Source: Blastomyces gilchristii SLH14081 (lineage: Eukaryota > Ascomycota > Eurotiomycetes > Onygenales > Ajellomycetaceae). From it: a stretch of DNA of 64,000 nucleotides. Position numbers and translations under genes: made by a program. The DNA is taken from contig NW_003101665.1 of NCBI RefSeq assembly GCF_000003855.2, positions 848,828 to 912,827 of the forward strand. Reading direction: 5' to 3'. The notes beneath the pieces were generated by a model. The model saw only the letters and a program-made list of their open reading frames with translations. It was not told where the DNA came from and ran no database searches. Shown piece by piece: positions 48,431-61,962 of this stretch; within the stretch, counting starts at the first letter, position 1; every line of letters starts with the position of its first letter.

Positions 48431-50950
48431 TCTTTACATTTATAAGCAAGTTTCAAAGTAGCTGTGTTATTATCTGACAGTTGTATATTCTTCTGAATCA
48501 TATTCTTTCTCAGCAGATTCAGTCACACTTATATAATCATAATATTCATTCTAGCTTCATGCAGATTAGTGTGTCACTAGTGTTCACAATTATGTAATCT
48601 ATTTCTGATTTGACTAGCATTCTGTGTACAATCTTACAAAGAAACTTTCACTATATTATATCACTCATTTACTAACTTTTCTCATTCTCTAATTATCTTC
48701 TTCATCATTATTATCATTGAATATCATTATTCTATTCAAGATTACTGTCTCTTCTTCTGTTCAATATCTTCTATTTATTTATCTATCACATTGTACACAT
48801 TTCTGATGATGATCTCTTATTCTCATAATAAGTATCATTATAGTGCTTATACCAGGCAGTTTGTTAGCAGTAAGTATAATATATTATGAAATATGACTGA
48901 ACTTGTTTATCTTCTAATAATCATTAGAATATATTATTATGAATGATATATCTTCTTTATCTTCTTATATACTCTCAACTGTTTTTCTTCTCAGCAGCTT
49001 CTGATCATGTTTTCTGACATGATTTTATATAAACACAGATACTGATGTTTATTTTTATTCATATAGAATTTTCATATGTTGATAAATCTATGTCTGCTGA
49101 TGATAGTGAACTTAATATTGAATTATTAATTAAGAACTTGAAGAATATAATAATGAAGAAATCATCTATATTATATATAATCAGATCTCTTACATCTCTC
49201 TCTGTCTCTTCTACTACTGTTTCTTTCTCTGCTGCTCTCTCTCAATCTTTTACATCTATCTCTGTGTCTGATTCTCTCACTTCTGCTATCTCTATTTCTG
49301 TAATTCTCACTCTCACTACTTCTACTCTCTCTGATTTTACTGTCTCTGCTTTTATTATCAGCTCTTTCTATTTCAAGAAGATGTTGCATAGACTTAATAA
49401 ATCATATTTATCAGTATATACACTCTCATCTTTCTTATTAACTTCTAGAATAATTTATTATATAAAGACTGTATATAATACAACTATCTGAAGCTCAGTC
49501 ACAGATATTAATTATTATATTCATTTTAAATATTTATAATAAGATAATTATTCATTTATATCAGAGAATCATCTCTTCTCTCAACAGTATTAAAATTATA
49601 AGTTTTTTTCTTTTTCATCTTTTCTTTCTGATGCTGATTTTTCTGTTCTTAGAAGAAATCATTATGAATTTTACTGTATATAAAGTCATGATATTCACAG
49701 ATATCAAGAAACTTTTCATAATTATTAAATTCAATATTACAGATATATCTACTCTAATGAATTTCTTTAAAATAATAGATCTGTATCAGTCTATTCTCTG
49801 ATATCTGTCATCTGACTTCATGATATAGATGAAAGATATCTGTGTTTTCAGAAATGAAAATGTGAATATCATACTTTTTTACACTCACAGATGTGAGACT
49901 TATACATCTTATCTAAGATATTATTATAAGAATAAGCTGTTTATATACTGTATTCTGCTTTCTGTATTTCTCTGTGTCTCTCTCTCTCTTTCTGAGAAGT
50001 CTTATACATGTTGTAATTACATGTACAATTCTAAGATCAGTGAGTATTCATTTGATAATTATTATTCCTGCTTTTTACAGTTTTATACACTAATAATAGT
50101 TCTTAGTTACTTCAGCATCTGAGACTATTCTAATCAAAGATGATAATATCACTGAGACTACTCTCTTTTATTCTTAAGCTTCTCTCAGCACTTTCTCTCT
50201 CTTCTCTGCAGAGAAGATTGTACATACACTGAGTTATAAGTATTTAACTCTGATTAACTTCTGTCATTATTTATTCAGTTCTGCATCTTCTTCTTCTTCT
50301 ATTTCTTTCATCTCTGTTTCTTCTGTTCTGACTTCTGATTCTGCAGATCTCATACTCTTCTTCAATTTTTCTACACACACATGTACACATTTCTATATTG
50401 ATATTTCAGTCAATCTTGTGATAAATGATATTAATGTTGTATACAGAGCAGTAGAGAAATCAGAGATATATACAGTGTTATTATAAAAGTAGCTTGTAAC
50501 TCTTAAATCTCTTACAGATCTCAAGTTTTAAGATTTTCTTTATTTTTGACATTTTTCAGATGACATGACATTGAAAATAGATTAAATATATGACATATAA
50601 AAATGAATGAGATATATATAATAATATTTGTCTTTTACAGCTGATTCTTACAGTTGATAATTAATTTATTTCTCTTTTCTTATACTTTTGCTTTATCTAC
50701 TAGTTACTACTCTTATACAATCTCTATATAATACAGTGTTCAGTGACTAGATTTAGCAGCTTTCATCTTTTATAATTCTGTCTTATATATTATACTGTCT
50801 TTCTTCATCTGCTCAGATCACTACAGTGAACAGCTTATCAAAACTAATCTCACTAAATCTCAGAGTATTCTCAGAGATTGAGATGACTTAGTCTTATATA
50901 TCTGTGAATGTTTCAGATACTTCATTCTTTGTTATCTCTGTAACTGAACT
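48431..50950. other. AT-rich mutated DNA, element not identified
   Basis: Strongly AT-rich. A 148-codon serine/threonine-rich frame on the plus strand (49045-49491) is the longest, but it is low-complexity and has no domain. Part of this stretch should be the 3' end of gypsy E, whose LTR I could not delimit. Confidence 0.45.
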
Positions 50951-52279
50951 GATATAAACAGTTAAATTCAACTCTGAATTTCTTTTTCTTCTGTGATCTG
51001 ACTTATATATAAGCCTGCTGCTTTGAGACTGTTCTTTACTATGTTACATCTGCTATCTGTGATATATTATCATACAACTGACTACAGTCTTATCACTTAT
51101 TAAATTATAATATTCATCTGATTTCTTCATTTCTTTTCATTCTTTTCTTATAATTGTGAAAAGATCAGAATAAGTGATATTATCTGATTTATAAGTGTCT
51201 ATAATTTCTCTTACTTTGTAAGACTTTTTAATTATAAGTTTCTTCCTTTTCAATACTGATGATAGTGCTGTGAATAATTATAATTTACTCAGATCTTACA
51301 TCTTTATCTTCATAAGATGTGAATCATTTATCAAGTTATGTAAGACTCATTTCTCTGATTTCTTCAATGTGTAAGTTTCTAGAGAATGTGATTTGAGTAT
51401 TTTATAGAGTTTAAATTATCTAGATTGAAACTTCTCAGAACTCTTATTATATATAAGAACTTGTATTTTCATCTTGAGACTTAATTTCTTAACTAGTGAG
51501 TCTCATATTCTTTTCAATTGAATTACTCAGTTCAGAAGTAACTTATTAGCTTTTGTATATATATAACTAATCTCTTTCAATCTTGATTCTGTGTTCACAA
51601 CTATTGTATCTGCAACTGCTACTGCTGTGTTCATAACTACTGTTCTCTCTCTTATCTTTTCTGAAGTATTCTTCAGAATGCATGAATGCAATTCATACAA
51701 TAGATAGAATAATAAACACTTGAAGACTACATACTGCTGAATTCATGTGACTAATAGTATCTGACTGAGATATTCATCTTATAATCTTATAGACTTATTC
51801 ACTAGATATTTCATCAGCATGTTATTCAAGATTTCATTTAAGTATTTCATCTTCTTATTTATCTGCAGATGATATAGTATTATTCTACAATATCTTATCT
51901 ATAACTGACTTATGAAATATCTCATCACTTCTTCTATAAGATTCACACTGTTATCAGTTAGAATCTCACACAGTATTTCATAGTTAATATAGATTTCATT
52001 ATATAGAAACTTTATCATCATCTTCTCTGTTATCTCTGAAACTGCTTTCATAACTGATCAGTCAGTAGTGTAATTAATAGCAGTGATTATTCATTAATTT
52101 TTATTTAATATTCACAGTAATATATCTATGAGATTCATCTCTTATTGTTTGAACAGTTGTATTATACACTTTATCTGATATTATACTTTCTCATATTCTA
52201 ATTCTTTCTTAGATTCTTTCATAATATGATAATTCAGGCATTTGTAAGTATATATCTGAATGTTCTCAGTCATGCTTGA

Positions 52280-52540
52280 TTAGTATACTCTTAATTTAAG
52301 TATATTCATAAGTTCAGAGCTTTCTAAGTGATTAAATTTCTTGTGTATATGAGTTATCAAGTCATATCTAAATAAATGTTTTAGATAGAGAGCTTCTGCA
52401 TATTCTAGATCATAGTAAAGTATAACACCATTTTTCAATTTCTTTAACTTGAAGTTGGAAAGTATCTCTTCTATCACTTTTATAAGATGCTTATTATCTG
52501 ATATTTTATCATTCTTCAAGTGAGAGATTATTATATTCAC
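52280..52540 (-). pseudogene. Gypsy E fragment: pol linker and integrase zinc-binding start
   Basis: An open stretch of 86 codons on the minus strand includes GVILYYDLEYAEALYLKHLF and THIHKKFNHLESSELMNIL, the HxxxxH part of a gypsy integrase zinc finger. It is part of the decayed E polyprotein, not an independent gene. Confidence 0.75.
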
Positions 52541-53367
52541 TTATTCAGATTTCTTACATTCTCTTAGTATATTTAACATGAACTTCTCTTATGCCTGATT
52601 CACAGAACTCTCACTTATGAAATCAGATCTGTAACTGATTATATCAGATATTATAGTATCTGATCTCTTTCTGTATTTAATATAAAGATTATATACTTGA
52701 AACTTTGAGATTCAATATACTAAGTGTTTGAAAGATTTTATCATTGATTATAGATAGATAAGACTTTTGTAATTTATAATCACTGTTATTATATATCTAT
52801 TATTAATATATCTATCTCATAATACCAGCATATGCTTGATTACTAGCAATTTCTTTTCATATACTGAGTAATTGAGCTCAGCATCTGATAATTTTCTATT
52901 ATTATATATTATTAAGTACAGCTTACTGTTCTTACTTATCTGTAGAAGAGCATCTCTGATAGCTCATTTAAATACATTTATCTTGATATAGAAAGATTTA
53001 TCACAATCTGATTAAATAAGCACTGAGAATATTATTATATATTTTCTCAGTGTGAGAAAAGCCTCTTTATATATAGTATTTTAGATGATTGACTGAAACT
53101 TCTTCTTTCATAGATTTGCATTCATTTCTCTTAAGAGATCTGAGAGTGATGTAGATATTTATATAAAATTCTTAATAAATCTGTGATAATATGAGATTAA
53201 CTTAAGAAACTGTTATATATAATATATGTTTCTCAGCTGTGATTAATTTACTATAATATTCAATTTCTTCAAGATGAGATGTATACAGTTATCACTTACT
53301 ATATATTCTATGAACTTTAACTCTTCTGTTCTAAACACATACTTTGTTGATTTAATATAGAGCTTAT

Positions 53368-53873
53368 TAGACTGGCCGCTGAGATCATGAATTTCACATT
53401 TGATCTCATTTGGTCTGATCTCATACATTTCTTGGCGTGAATCCCGCTGGGACTGGCTATCAAAAAAACATGTAAAGTGACTATATATCAGATCTTAAAA
53501 TGGAACCATGACTTGAAAAAAATGAGAAAGTGATCTCATTTGGTCCCATTTAGTCCCATTCTTGGCATAAAGTTACTATTTTTAGACATTTTAAGGTTTT
53601 TTTTAGACTATTTTTAATTTTTTAAAAAGTAATGCTTTTTGATAATGCTCAAATGAGATTTAAAGTCATTTAAAGCAATAAAAATAATTTAAATTGAGAA
53701 GTGGAAATCATGATTCTATTTGGAAAATGTGACAAGAGTAGACAGTAAGTCTCACTGGGACAGTATGAGACTACTATCTAATGTTAAAACCATGTAATGG
53801 GATCAGTCAAATTGATAATGAAACTATCAAAAAATCTGGTCCTGGTCTCAGACACGGTCACACGGTCAGTCTA
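53368..53873 (-). mobile_element. hAT-type MITE, copy 2 (506 bp)
   Basis: Reverse orientation relative to copy 1, same length, with a perfect 8-bp duplication GAGCTTAT (53360-53367 and 53874-53881). Inserted in gypsy E just after the YLDD-type box, and the polymerase frame resumes on the other side. Mostly C-to-T/G-to-A differences separate it from copy 1. Confidence 0.92.
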
Positions 53874-54167
53874 GAGCTTATACTCTGTCAGAGTTGTAAA
53901 CACTTTATTAAGATACTTCAGATATTCATTATATAAGTTTGAAAAGACTAGAATATTATCAAGATATATAAGACATGAGATTTCATTCTGTTTATAAAGA
54001 ATTATATTCATTATTATTTGAAAGATGATGAGTGTATTTATCAGATTAAATAGTATTATTAAGAATTTAAACTTCTCTTATTATATATTAAACACAGTTC
54101 ACACAACTGACAGTTTATCTATACAGATCTATCAGTATTCTGAGAGAAGATTGATTTTTAATAGATA

Positions 54168-54700
54168 TGTAATGTGACGGAACCGAAGCGGTGGCTAGTC
54201 AGCGGCATTATATAGAGGTAGTTGTTTGAGAAGCTGTATAAGTGAGCTTAACTATCTTGCTTAAATAGTGAGCTTGTAGGCTACAGAGTTATTGTGAGAA
54301 TATCACAGATGTGATACTTAGTATACTAAGAAGATTGTATAAGATACACAGTAACTCTTGTATATATTTCAGTAGAAGAAAAATGAATCACTGACTTCTT
54401 TGATGAGAAGTCAGCATCTAGCTATTCTATATAGATAATGAGTGAATACTCTTCTCTTATTTCATGAGTAAGAATAGCCAGAGTGATATCTCAGCAGTGT
54501 CTTATTATCAAGAAAGAGTAATCTGCTGATCTTATATAGAAGTGAGATTCTTATATTTATCAATCAGATCTTTCTATAATATATCTGAATGATGTCATAG
54601 AGTGATTGAAAATCAGTTCAGATAGAATGAAATCATCTGCATGAAATTGATAAGCTGTGTGAAACTGTAATGAGATCTTGACATGACTGAGAGTGTGATA
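54168..54700 (-). repeat. Left (3') LTR of gypsy D (533 bp)
   Basis: Outer edge (54168-54230) keeps GACGGAACCGAAGCGG; the inner part is fully mutated and ends GTGTGATA where the right LTR ends GCGTGACA. Confidence 0.92.
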
Positions 54701-57300
54701 ATACTCTTCTCTTTAAGAGCATAGTTCTGATGCTCTCAAGATTATCAGATTAGAAATTATCTTTATTGTATAATAACAGTTATCAATCAATTGACAGTGC
54801 ATGTGCTGTATGTGATATAAAGAAATAAATGAGTTTTTCTACTGACTGTATAAATCTTTCTTTTCTCATCTTCATTCAAATCAAACACATGATAAGTGAG
54901 TTTCTTATATATTGATTTGAAATATGAAAAATATAGTTAATAAGTAACTTACAGATCTCTTAACATATTTCATTCTATATATAAAATTCTCTGTAAAAGT
55001 AGTGTGTTTTTAGAGACAAAGCTAACAGTAGTGACAGGATTTTTCAAAAAGATTCTCTCTTCTTATGAAACATTTTTCTTTCTCTCTTCTCAATTGCAAC
55101 AGTGAGTGTATGAGAGTATTATTCTTGAAGAACAATAAAGAGTTTATTCTGACATTTTCTAGTAAGTAATAAACATCTTCATGATGCAGCTGCAGTCTCT
55201 GTAACTGTTAAGAAAGCCAGGTTGAAGGCAGAGACAGTGATGTCAATGAATCACAGAAGTATCACTTTCATTGTTATATCTTCTTCTTCTTCTTCTTCTG
55301 CTTCTCTTGTAGCTGTAGCAGTAGTCACTGTGCCTTGTAGTGAGATGTTATCTCTTCTACTAATTAGTTTGTCTGTGTCTGATTCTTTCTCTGTCTCTCT
55401 CATCACTGTTGTAACACTGCTCTCTCTCTCAGTCAGCACAGTGATGTATGATCTCATGTGATCATTTAAAGAGAAATCTGAGAAGAGCTTGATTCTGAGA
55501 ACAGTGACTCTGAGAAGCTCAATCTGTAGTTTCTCTCCTGCAGCATGTCTGAGCTCTGCTCAGAATACTGCTAAGTTGAGTCTGCAGAATTCTGCAGTTT
55601 CTTTATCTTCTCTCTGTGAGAAGGCTTCAGTGCAGTCTCTGACTGATACTACTACTTATCTACACTATGTCAAGCAGCTGAAGAAGAGAAGAATCTTGTG
55701 TATCTATCTCTTCTCTTACTCTTATTGTTTTTATTATATCTGTAACAACAACTTCTGTCTCTCTGTAAGTATTATCTACTCTATAAGAAGGCATTATATC
55801 AGCTCTGATAAGAAGCTCAGATGCTCAAGTAGTACAGAGTAAGAGTCTCAGAGCTTCAAGTATTGATGAATTCTGTCAAGACTGAAGAGATTTCTCTTAT
55901 TTATCTGTAAAAGAAGATGAAAGTGTGAATCTCTGAGATGAAAAAATATCTCAGAATGACTGACTCTAAGAAGAGATTAGTCAATACTGCTGTTGAAAGT
56001 GTTATAAAGATTAATCACTGATTAAAGAGAATCTTACTTCAATTGAAACAGATGACTGAGATGCTTTGTAAATTAATAAGTTGATACTTTAAGTATCTCT
56101 TATACTCTTCTATAGCATGCTTCTCTGCAGTGCTGTAGTGCTAACTTCTCAGCAGATAAAGATATCAGTACTGAAGACTTCAATAGTGAAGAATGAGTTT
56201 AATGAGAATGTAATTATTGATAAGTAGACTCTGAAGTTCTCTTCTTTTTACTTTTTCAGCAGGCTGCAGCCTTATTTAGAATAGCAGCAGCTCACAGATT
56301 AATAATATTAATCTTTATTAATTTCAAATATTTCTTTTCTTTAACTGCTTCAGAAATTTTACACTTATATAGTCTTATTAAACTTCTAAAAACTCTTTGA
56401 GAGAAAATAGAAGAAGAGTGTTACAGAGTTAATAAAATACTGATTCATTATTATAAGATTATCTCTAAAAAATTCTTTAAGAAAAATAAGAAGTTTTAAG
56501 TGATATTTCTTACTCAATGTCTCTGATGTGTAATAGAGCAGTCTCTACTAGTCATCTCATAGCTTACAATCTCTTTCTCAGTATTTTTCAAATACTTAAG
56601 CAGTTCTTATGAATTCTCTGATGATGAATAATCTTCTTATTTAACAATATATTAGAGCTTGCTGTAATATATTCACTTATTCAATATTTTCTTTATAAGA
56701 TATTCAGTATCATTCTCAATCTTAATATTATTCAGTCAAGACAGCTTTATCTCAGAGTGTTACTTATAGAGCTTCAAATAGAAAATGTGAAAAATAGAAT
56801 GAATTGATTTCAATTCTATAAGTAATTTCAACTTATATATCTGCTTACTCATCACTCTTATTACTGAGAAAGATTCTAGTCACTACTCACTAAGCTTCTT
56901 ATATAGTCTTATTATCTTGATATTCTTTGCTGAAAGTAGTACTTGATTCTCTATCAAGAACTTTATTAGAAGATGTTTTCAATTATAGTATTTTATCTAC
57001 TACTTCTGAGTGTGATGAATACTTTTCATCATCTTCTCATGAATTTTATTCAAAAGTTTCAATCTTGCTTTTACTTCTGATACTGAGAAATACTCTGTTC
57101 TCTGTATCTGTTCAATATTCTGACTATCTATCTCTCTCTTTAAAACATTGTCTGTGATATCACTGAATAATGAAGAATTATATTCATAATAAGTATAGAA
57201 AGAAGATATCTTTAAGATTACATTCTTTGTATTATTATATATGAATTCAGTAGTTAGAAGATGTTTGAGCTAATCATTCTAATAATATAAATAGAACACT
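54701..57300. other. Gypsy D 3' internal region, no clear domain
   Basis: Mutated AT-rich sequence between the 3' LTR and the integrase. Open plus-strand stretches at 55222-55461 and 55489-55842 are Ser/Val/Leu-rich and antisense to the element, and I do not consider them genes. Confidence 0.5.
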
Positions 57301-58100
57301 TGAAGATGCTGTTCTAGTGTCTGATTCTAGTATTCAGTCTGATCATCTATCTGCAGATGAAATGCAGTACTGAGAAGACATCTTATTATAAGATGATAGT
57401 AAAAAGCTGATCAGTATTTGCTGATGAAGAGAGATTTTCAATCTATTATCAATGATTTTGAAGCACTGTGATTATGAATGATGATTAGACTGACCGTGTG
57501 ACCGTGTCTGAAATCAGAATCAGATTTTTTGATAGTCTCATTATCAATTCAACTGATCCCATTACACAGTTTTAACATTAGATAGTAGTCTCATACTGTC
57601 TCAGTGAGACTTACTATCTACTCTTATCATATTTTCCAAATGAGACCATGATTTCCACTTCTCAATTTAAATTATTTTTATTGCTTTAAATGACTTTAAA
57701 TCTCATTTGAGTGTTATCAAAAAGTGTTACTTTTTAAAAAATTAAAAATAGTCTAAAAAAAACCTTAAAATGTCTAAAAATAGTAACTTTATGCCAAGAA
57801 TGGAACTAAATGGGACTAAATAAGATCACTTTCTCATTTTTTTCAAGTCATGGTTCCATTTTAAGATCTGATATATAGTCACTTTACATGTTTTTTTGAT
57901 AGTCAGTCTCAGCAGAATTCACGCCAAGAAATGTATGAGATCAGATCAAATGAGACTAAACATGAAATTCATGGTTTCAGCGGCCAGTCTAATGATGATA
58001 TCTAAAAACAGATCAGTCAATTCAGAGGCTTTAATCTTTTTATGAATAGAGATATATCTAGTCATCTTCATGAAGTGATTAACAATGACTAAAATTGAAT
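57300..58100 (-). pseudogene. Gypsy D integrase, interrupted by a MITE
   Basis: The minus strand reads the part around the first catalytic Asp (FMKMTRYISIHKKIKASEL) on one side of the MITE and ISKYWSAF, then STAFHLQIDDQTEYWN with the QTExxN glutamate motif, on the other. The split is at the 8-bp duplication ATGATGAT. Confidence 0.85.
57486..57991 (+). mobile_element. hAT-type MITE, copy 3 (506 bp)
   Basis: Same orientation and length as copy 1, with a perfect 8-bp duplication ATGATGAT (57478-57485 and 57992-57999). Located inside the integrase of gypsy D, so it moved after D did. More mutated than copy 1 (for example CAGAATCAGA in place of CAGGACCAGA). Confidence 0.92.
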
Positions 58101-59499
58101 TATATTCTTTAACTCTTGTCAACTTCAGCAGATTAACTATGAAATTTATTAATAGATTCTGTTATGAGCTCTTTGAAACAGACAGTGACATCAACTCATT
58201 ATATTACTTATACTGTGAAATCTTTATCTTTTAACAGATATTACAAGTCTTAACATACTCTTTGATATCTGTTCAGAGCTTGTTTCAAATGTATTTACAT
58301 TTTAGAAGCTTCTCAGTCTTCTCTAATCTGAAGTGTCTCACATGAAAATTATTATAATGAATTCTTAATAACTTCTGACACACTGCTCTGTTACAAGGGA
58401 CAAAGACTGAATTATTCAGCAGTAGAAGTTCACATTCTTCTAGTTATCAGTAACTTGATTTCTTAACAGTATCATCTCACTCAGAGTCTGTCTCTTCTAA
58501 GTTTAAATCAGATTCTTTCTTCTTCAACTTCTGAATTCAAGCTGTAGTAGAGATATCTCTCTTCTATAACTTATCAATGAATTTTAAAAGTAGTTAAGTT
58601 GAAAGATTGTAGACTGTTTCATTCTTTATCAATTCAATAATTGTAAGATATGATATAAGAAGCTCATGATCTTTAGTATCAGTTCTCTGTAAGAATCTGA
58701 GTTTTCTTTCATCTTCTATACTAGATTATGTAGCTGTCTTATCAGTGCTGTTCTCAAGCTTTAGAGAATCTTAACTCTCTGCAGCCAGCTTCTTCTGCAG
58801 TGATGATAGAGATTCTTTTATAGAATTCTTCTCTGCATTAATAATATTATAATCAGACTGTCTAGACAGTGTATTAATAAGATTAAGCTGATCTGAATAG
58901 TATCAGATATAGAAATCATACTCTGAAAGCAGCTCTACTCATCTGGCTTGACATTCTATCAAGCTCTTTATTGTCAAGAAGTAATGCAGATTTATATAAT
59001 TAGTGAGAACTTACACTGAGTACTTACTACTCTGAAGATAATATTATCAGATCTTAAAAAATTTGATAATTATTAATATCTTCTAATTATGAGTATTATA
59101 TCTTCTCTGCATAAGTAATAACTTCTTAAAGAAGAAGATCACTGATTTTTATTCACAGTGTCTTATAGACTCTGTGAAAAAGTCTTCTTTTACAGATAAT
59201 TCATTATCTGTTTTCTCAGAGATAATTATTCTCTGATTCTTTCAACATTGAAAGATCTTCAGTATCAACTGTGAAAAGATTTCACAGATCTCATTCTCAA
59301 ATATATCAGTCTCACACTGACTGAGTAAATCAGAATTAAAGTGATTCAGTATTATAACATCTGTAAAAACTTGTTTTAATTTTATAAATATCTATACAGT
59401 ATCTTGAATAAGAGTAAACAGTCTTATTTTTCTGTCTTTCACACTTCTCTTTAACAGATCTGTAAGAGAGACAGTAATTTATAAATATATATAGATGAA

Positions 59500-60150
59500 T
59501 TATCTGTAGAAATTCACAAATTCTAGAAATATCTGCATCTCACAGTATATTTACAGTATTGATCAGTTCTTAATAATAAAGACTCAGCTTCTATTCATTG
59601 AAATATCATTTATCTTAATAATATAATCTAAGAAATCAATCTTCTGTATGTAGAATGAGTATTTTTCAGTATTTATATAAAGTTAATACTGTCTCAAGTG
59701 ACTTAATACTTCTTGAACATGAGTATCATATTCTTTCTTCATTTTTAAGAAGATTAGAATGTTATTTAAGTATACTATATAGAAGATATTGATAAGATCT
59801 CATAGTATTTTATTTATATAGATCTGAAAGATAGCTGAAGTATTATAAAGATTAAAAGATAAAATAAAATATTTAAAATTATTATACTTGATATAAAAAG
59901 CTGTTTTTTAAATATTATCTTTATTAACTCTGATTCTATAATAGATATTCTATATATCAATCTTTGAGAATATTTTTATTTCAGATAATTAATTAATCAT
60001 CTTATTAATTAATAATAATGAATAGTAATTCTTAATCATTATCTTATTAAGATCTCTATAGTCTATATATAGATATAGTCTATCATTCTTCTTAAGTATA
60101 AAGAGTATAGACATCTCTGTCAGACTCTTTAATAAATATATTCAGTTCTT
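59500..60150 (-). pseudogene. Decayed gypsy D reverse transcriptase
   Basis: Minus-strand motifs in order: FQIYINKIL, YLNNILIFLK (YLDD to YLNN at 59761-59774), YINTEKYSFYI and FLEFVNFYR. Interrupted by stops. Confidence 0.83.
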
Positions 60151-61962
60151 TGATTACACTTCTTTAAGATATTTATACAGAATATTTAATTTCTTTATAA
60201 ATAAGTTATAAAGAGATCTGTACAGTACTATTACACTATCTTTAAGATAAATCTTATATTATATCTTAATATCAGAAAACTTCACTGCTTCTCTTTTTAA
60301 AAAGACATTCTTAAAATTTATAAAGAGATGTTATATATATCTATCTTTAATAACAGATACTACTGTTAATCTTATAGTAAGAGTGATAACTTTTTCATCT
60401 ATTTTTAAGTCTCAGTTATCTATTATATAGTATATTAACTCAATCTTTTTCTCAAGATTCTTCTGATGAAACTCTTCAGATTTCTCTATTACTGTCTCTT
60501 TATCAGTGAGATAATACTGTCATATCTAAGTAACTCAGTTAATGAGAGAATTATTTTCTCTTAATTATAGAAGATCTAGAATAATATTCTTATCTATAAT
60601 ATTAACTATATAAAGAAGTAGACTACTCTTCTTAAAGATTTCTTCTAAGTCTATAACTACACACTGTGCTTAAATTATGTTAAAATAATGATATTTTATT
60701 TTATTAGTAAATTTTATATAATCTGACAGATCTATTTTCTTTCAATTCTTTATTAAAAAAAAGAAATAGAATATGAAATTAATATTCATTCTGAAGTTAA
60801 GTAGATTACTTACTAATATCTTCTTATTTAAGATATGTATTATAATTGTAATATAAACTTAGAAATATAAGAATTATTAATTCTTTATTTCTTTCTCTTC
60901 TTTATCTTTTATAAATATATTTATTAGAAGAGAAGTTAACTTTGAAAAGATATCTTCTCAATTTCTTCTCTTCTTCAGCTTCTTATAATTACTGATATAG
61001 TAATTATTAACTCTGTAGTTAAAATAGAGATCTTTATTAAATCTTTTTTAATATTTCTTTATAGTGAGTGAAGAATCAGAATACTTGAAATTCTTCTTTA
61101 CTTTCTTTATACTGAAGCTGTCACAGCACTGTTTAAATTCTATTATTAATTACTTAGAAGAGATCTTATTAATCTTTTTCTCAGAGAATTAATTATTTAA
61201 ATAGATTCAGAAAGTCAGATTAATAAACTCAGTATAATTAATTAATAAACTCTGATATTATAATATTATTATCTGTATCTTATAAGTCAGCTTTATAAGA
61301 TAAAGCTGTATTTTTAATTAATTCAAATTATTAGTTAATTTCTCTTAATATTCTTCAAATCTTATATTAAAATTAAAAGAATTCTTATTATCTTATTAAT
61401 ATAATAAGTTGAACTGCTATACTGTTATAAAGCTATAATTATAGTAATCTTTAATTTAATTTAGTAGAAAGTTCTTGAATTCTTTTTAAGTTATAATAGT
61501 ATTAATATACTTAAGCTCTCTCTTCTTAATAACTCAAGTAGTTATAGAGATGTCTTTAAGAAGATTGATAATATAGATTACTTATATCTCATAAGTATTA
61601 TACTAACTCAGATTAAGATAGAATTTTTATTCAAGAGTATAAATAAAGCTGTGAAATTCAGATAAGATATTTTTCTTATATCTCAGAGAATCTTTAATTT
61701 TAATCTCTCTATCTTTATAATAGATATAGATGTGTAGAGACTGCAGCAGTAATAAAATAGTTAAAGAGCTCATATTAAAATATATAGTAGATTCAGAAAT
61801 CTCAGATTTCTACTGAAGTAGAGATGTACATACTCTAGAGAATAATATAGTATTTTCTTCAGAGAATGAGATCAGATCAGTCTCAGTATAAGTGTATAAG
61901 ATTATATCAGTCTATTAAAGCTCAACTGATTCAAACTTATAATTAGAATCAGTAATTCAAAT

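Larger units (their letters stand above)
50950..54167 (-). mobile_element. Ty3/gypsy retrotransposon E, decayed, partial
   Basis: Minus-strand pol, interrupted by a MITE at 53368 and by element D at 54168. Its reverse transcriptase reads KFKFLIILFNLINT and IYLDNILVFS (YLDD to YLDN, 53954-53965), then LYIKSTKYVF beyond the MITE. The integrase follows at 51800-52400: the zinc-binding part is HIHKKFNH...YKCLNY, the first acidic motif lies near 52120 and the second is EILTDNS (51941-51966). The expected third acidic residue reads as K. A C-terminal part (QLKRI, KIQVLIYN, SEKFQSR(stop)FKLYKILKSH) runs to about 51200. The remaining upstream 47 bp lie at 62501-62547, beyond element D. Confidence 0.85.

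Noticed and set aside
49045..49491. 148-codon serine/threonine-rich plus-strand protein
   Set aside because: Low-complexity translation of TCT/ACT-rich mutated DNA. The lack of CC, GG and CG makes such frames arise by chance; no domain.
55222..55842. Two plus-strand frames inside gypsy D
   Set aside because: They lie antisense to the element in mutated DNA, are low-complexity Ser/Val/Leu, and show no motif.
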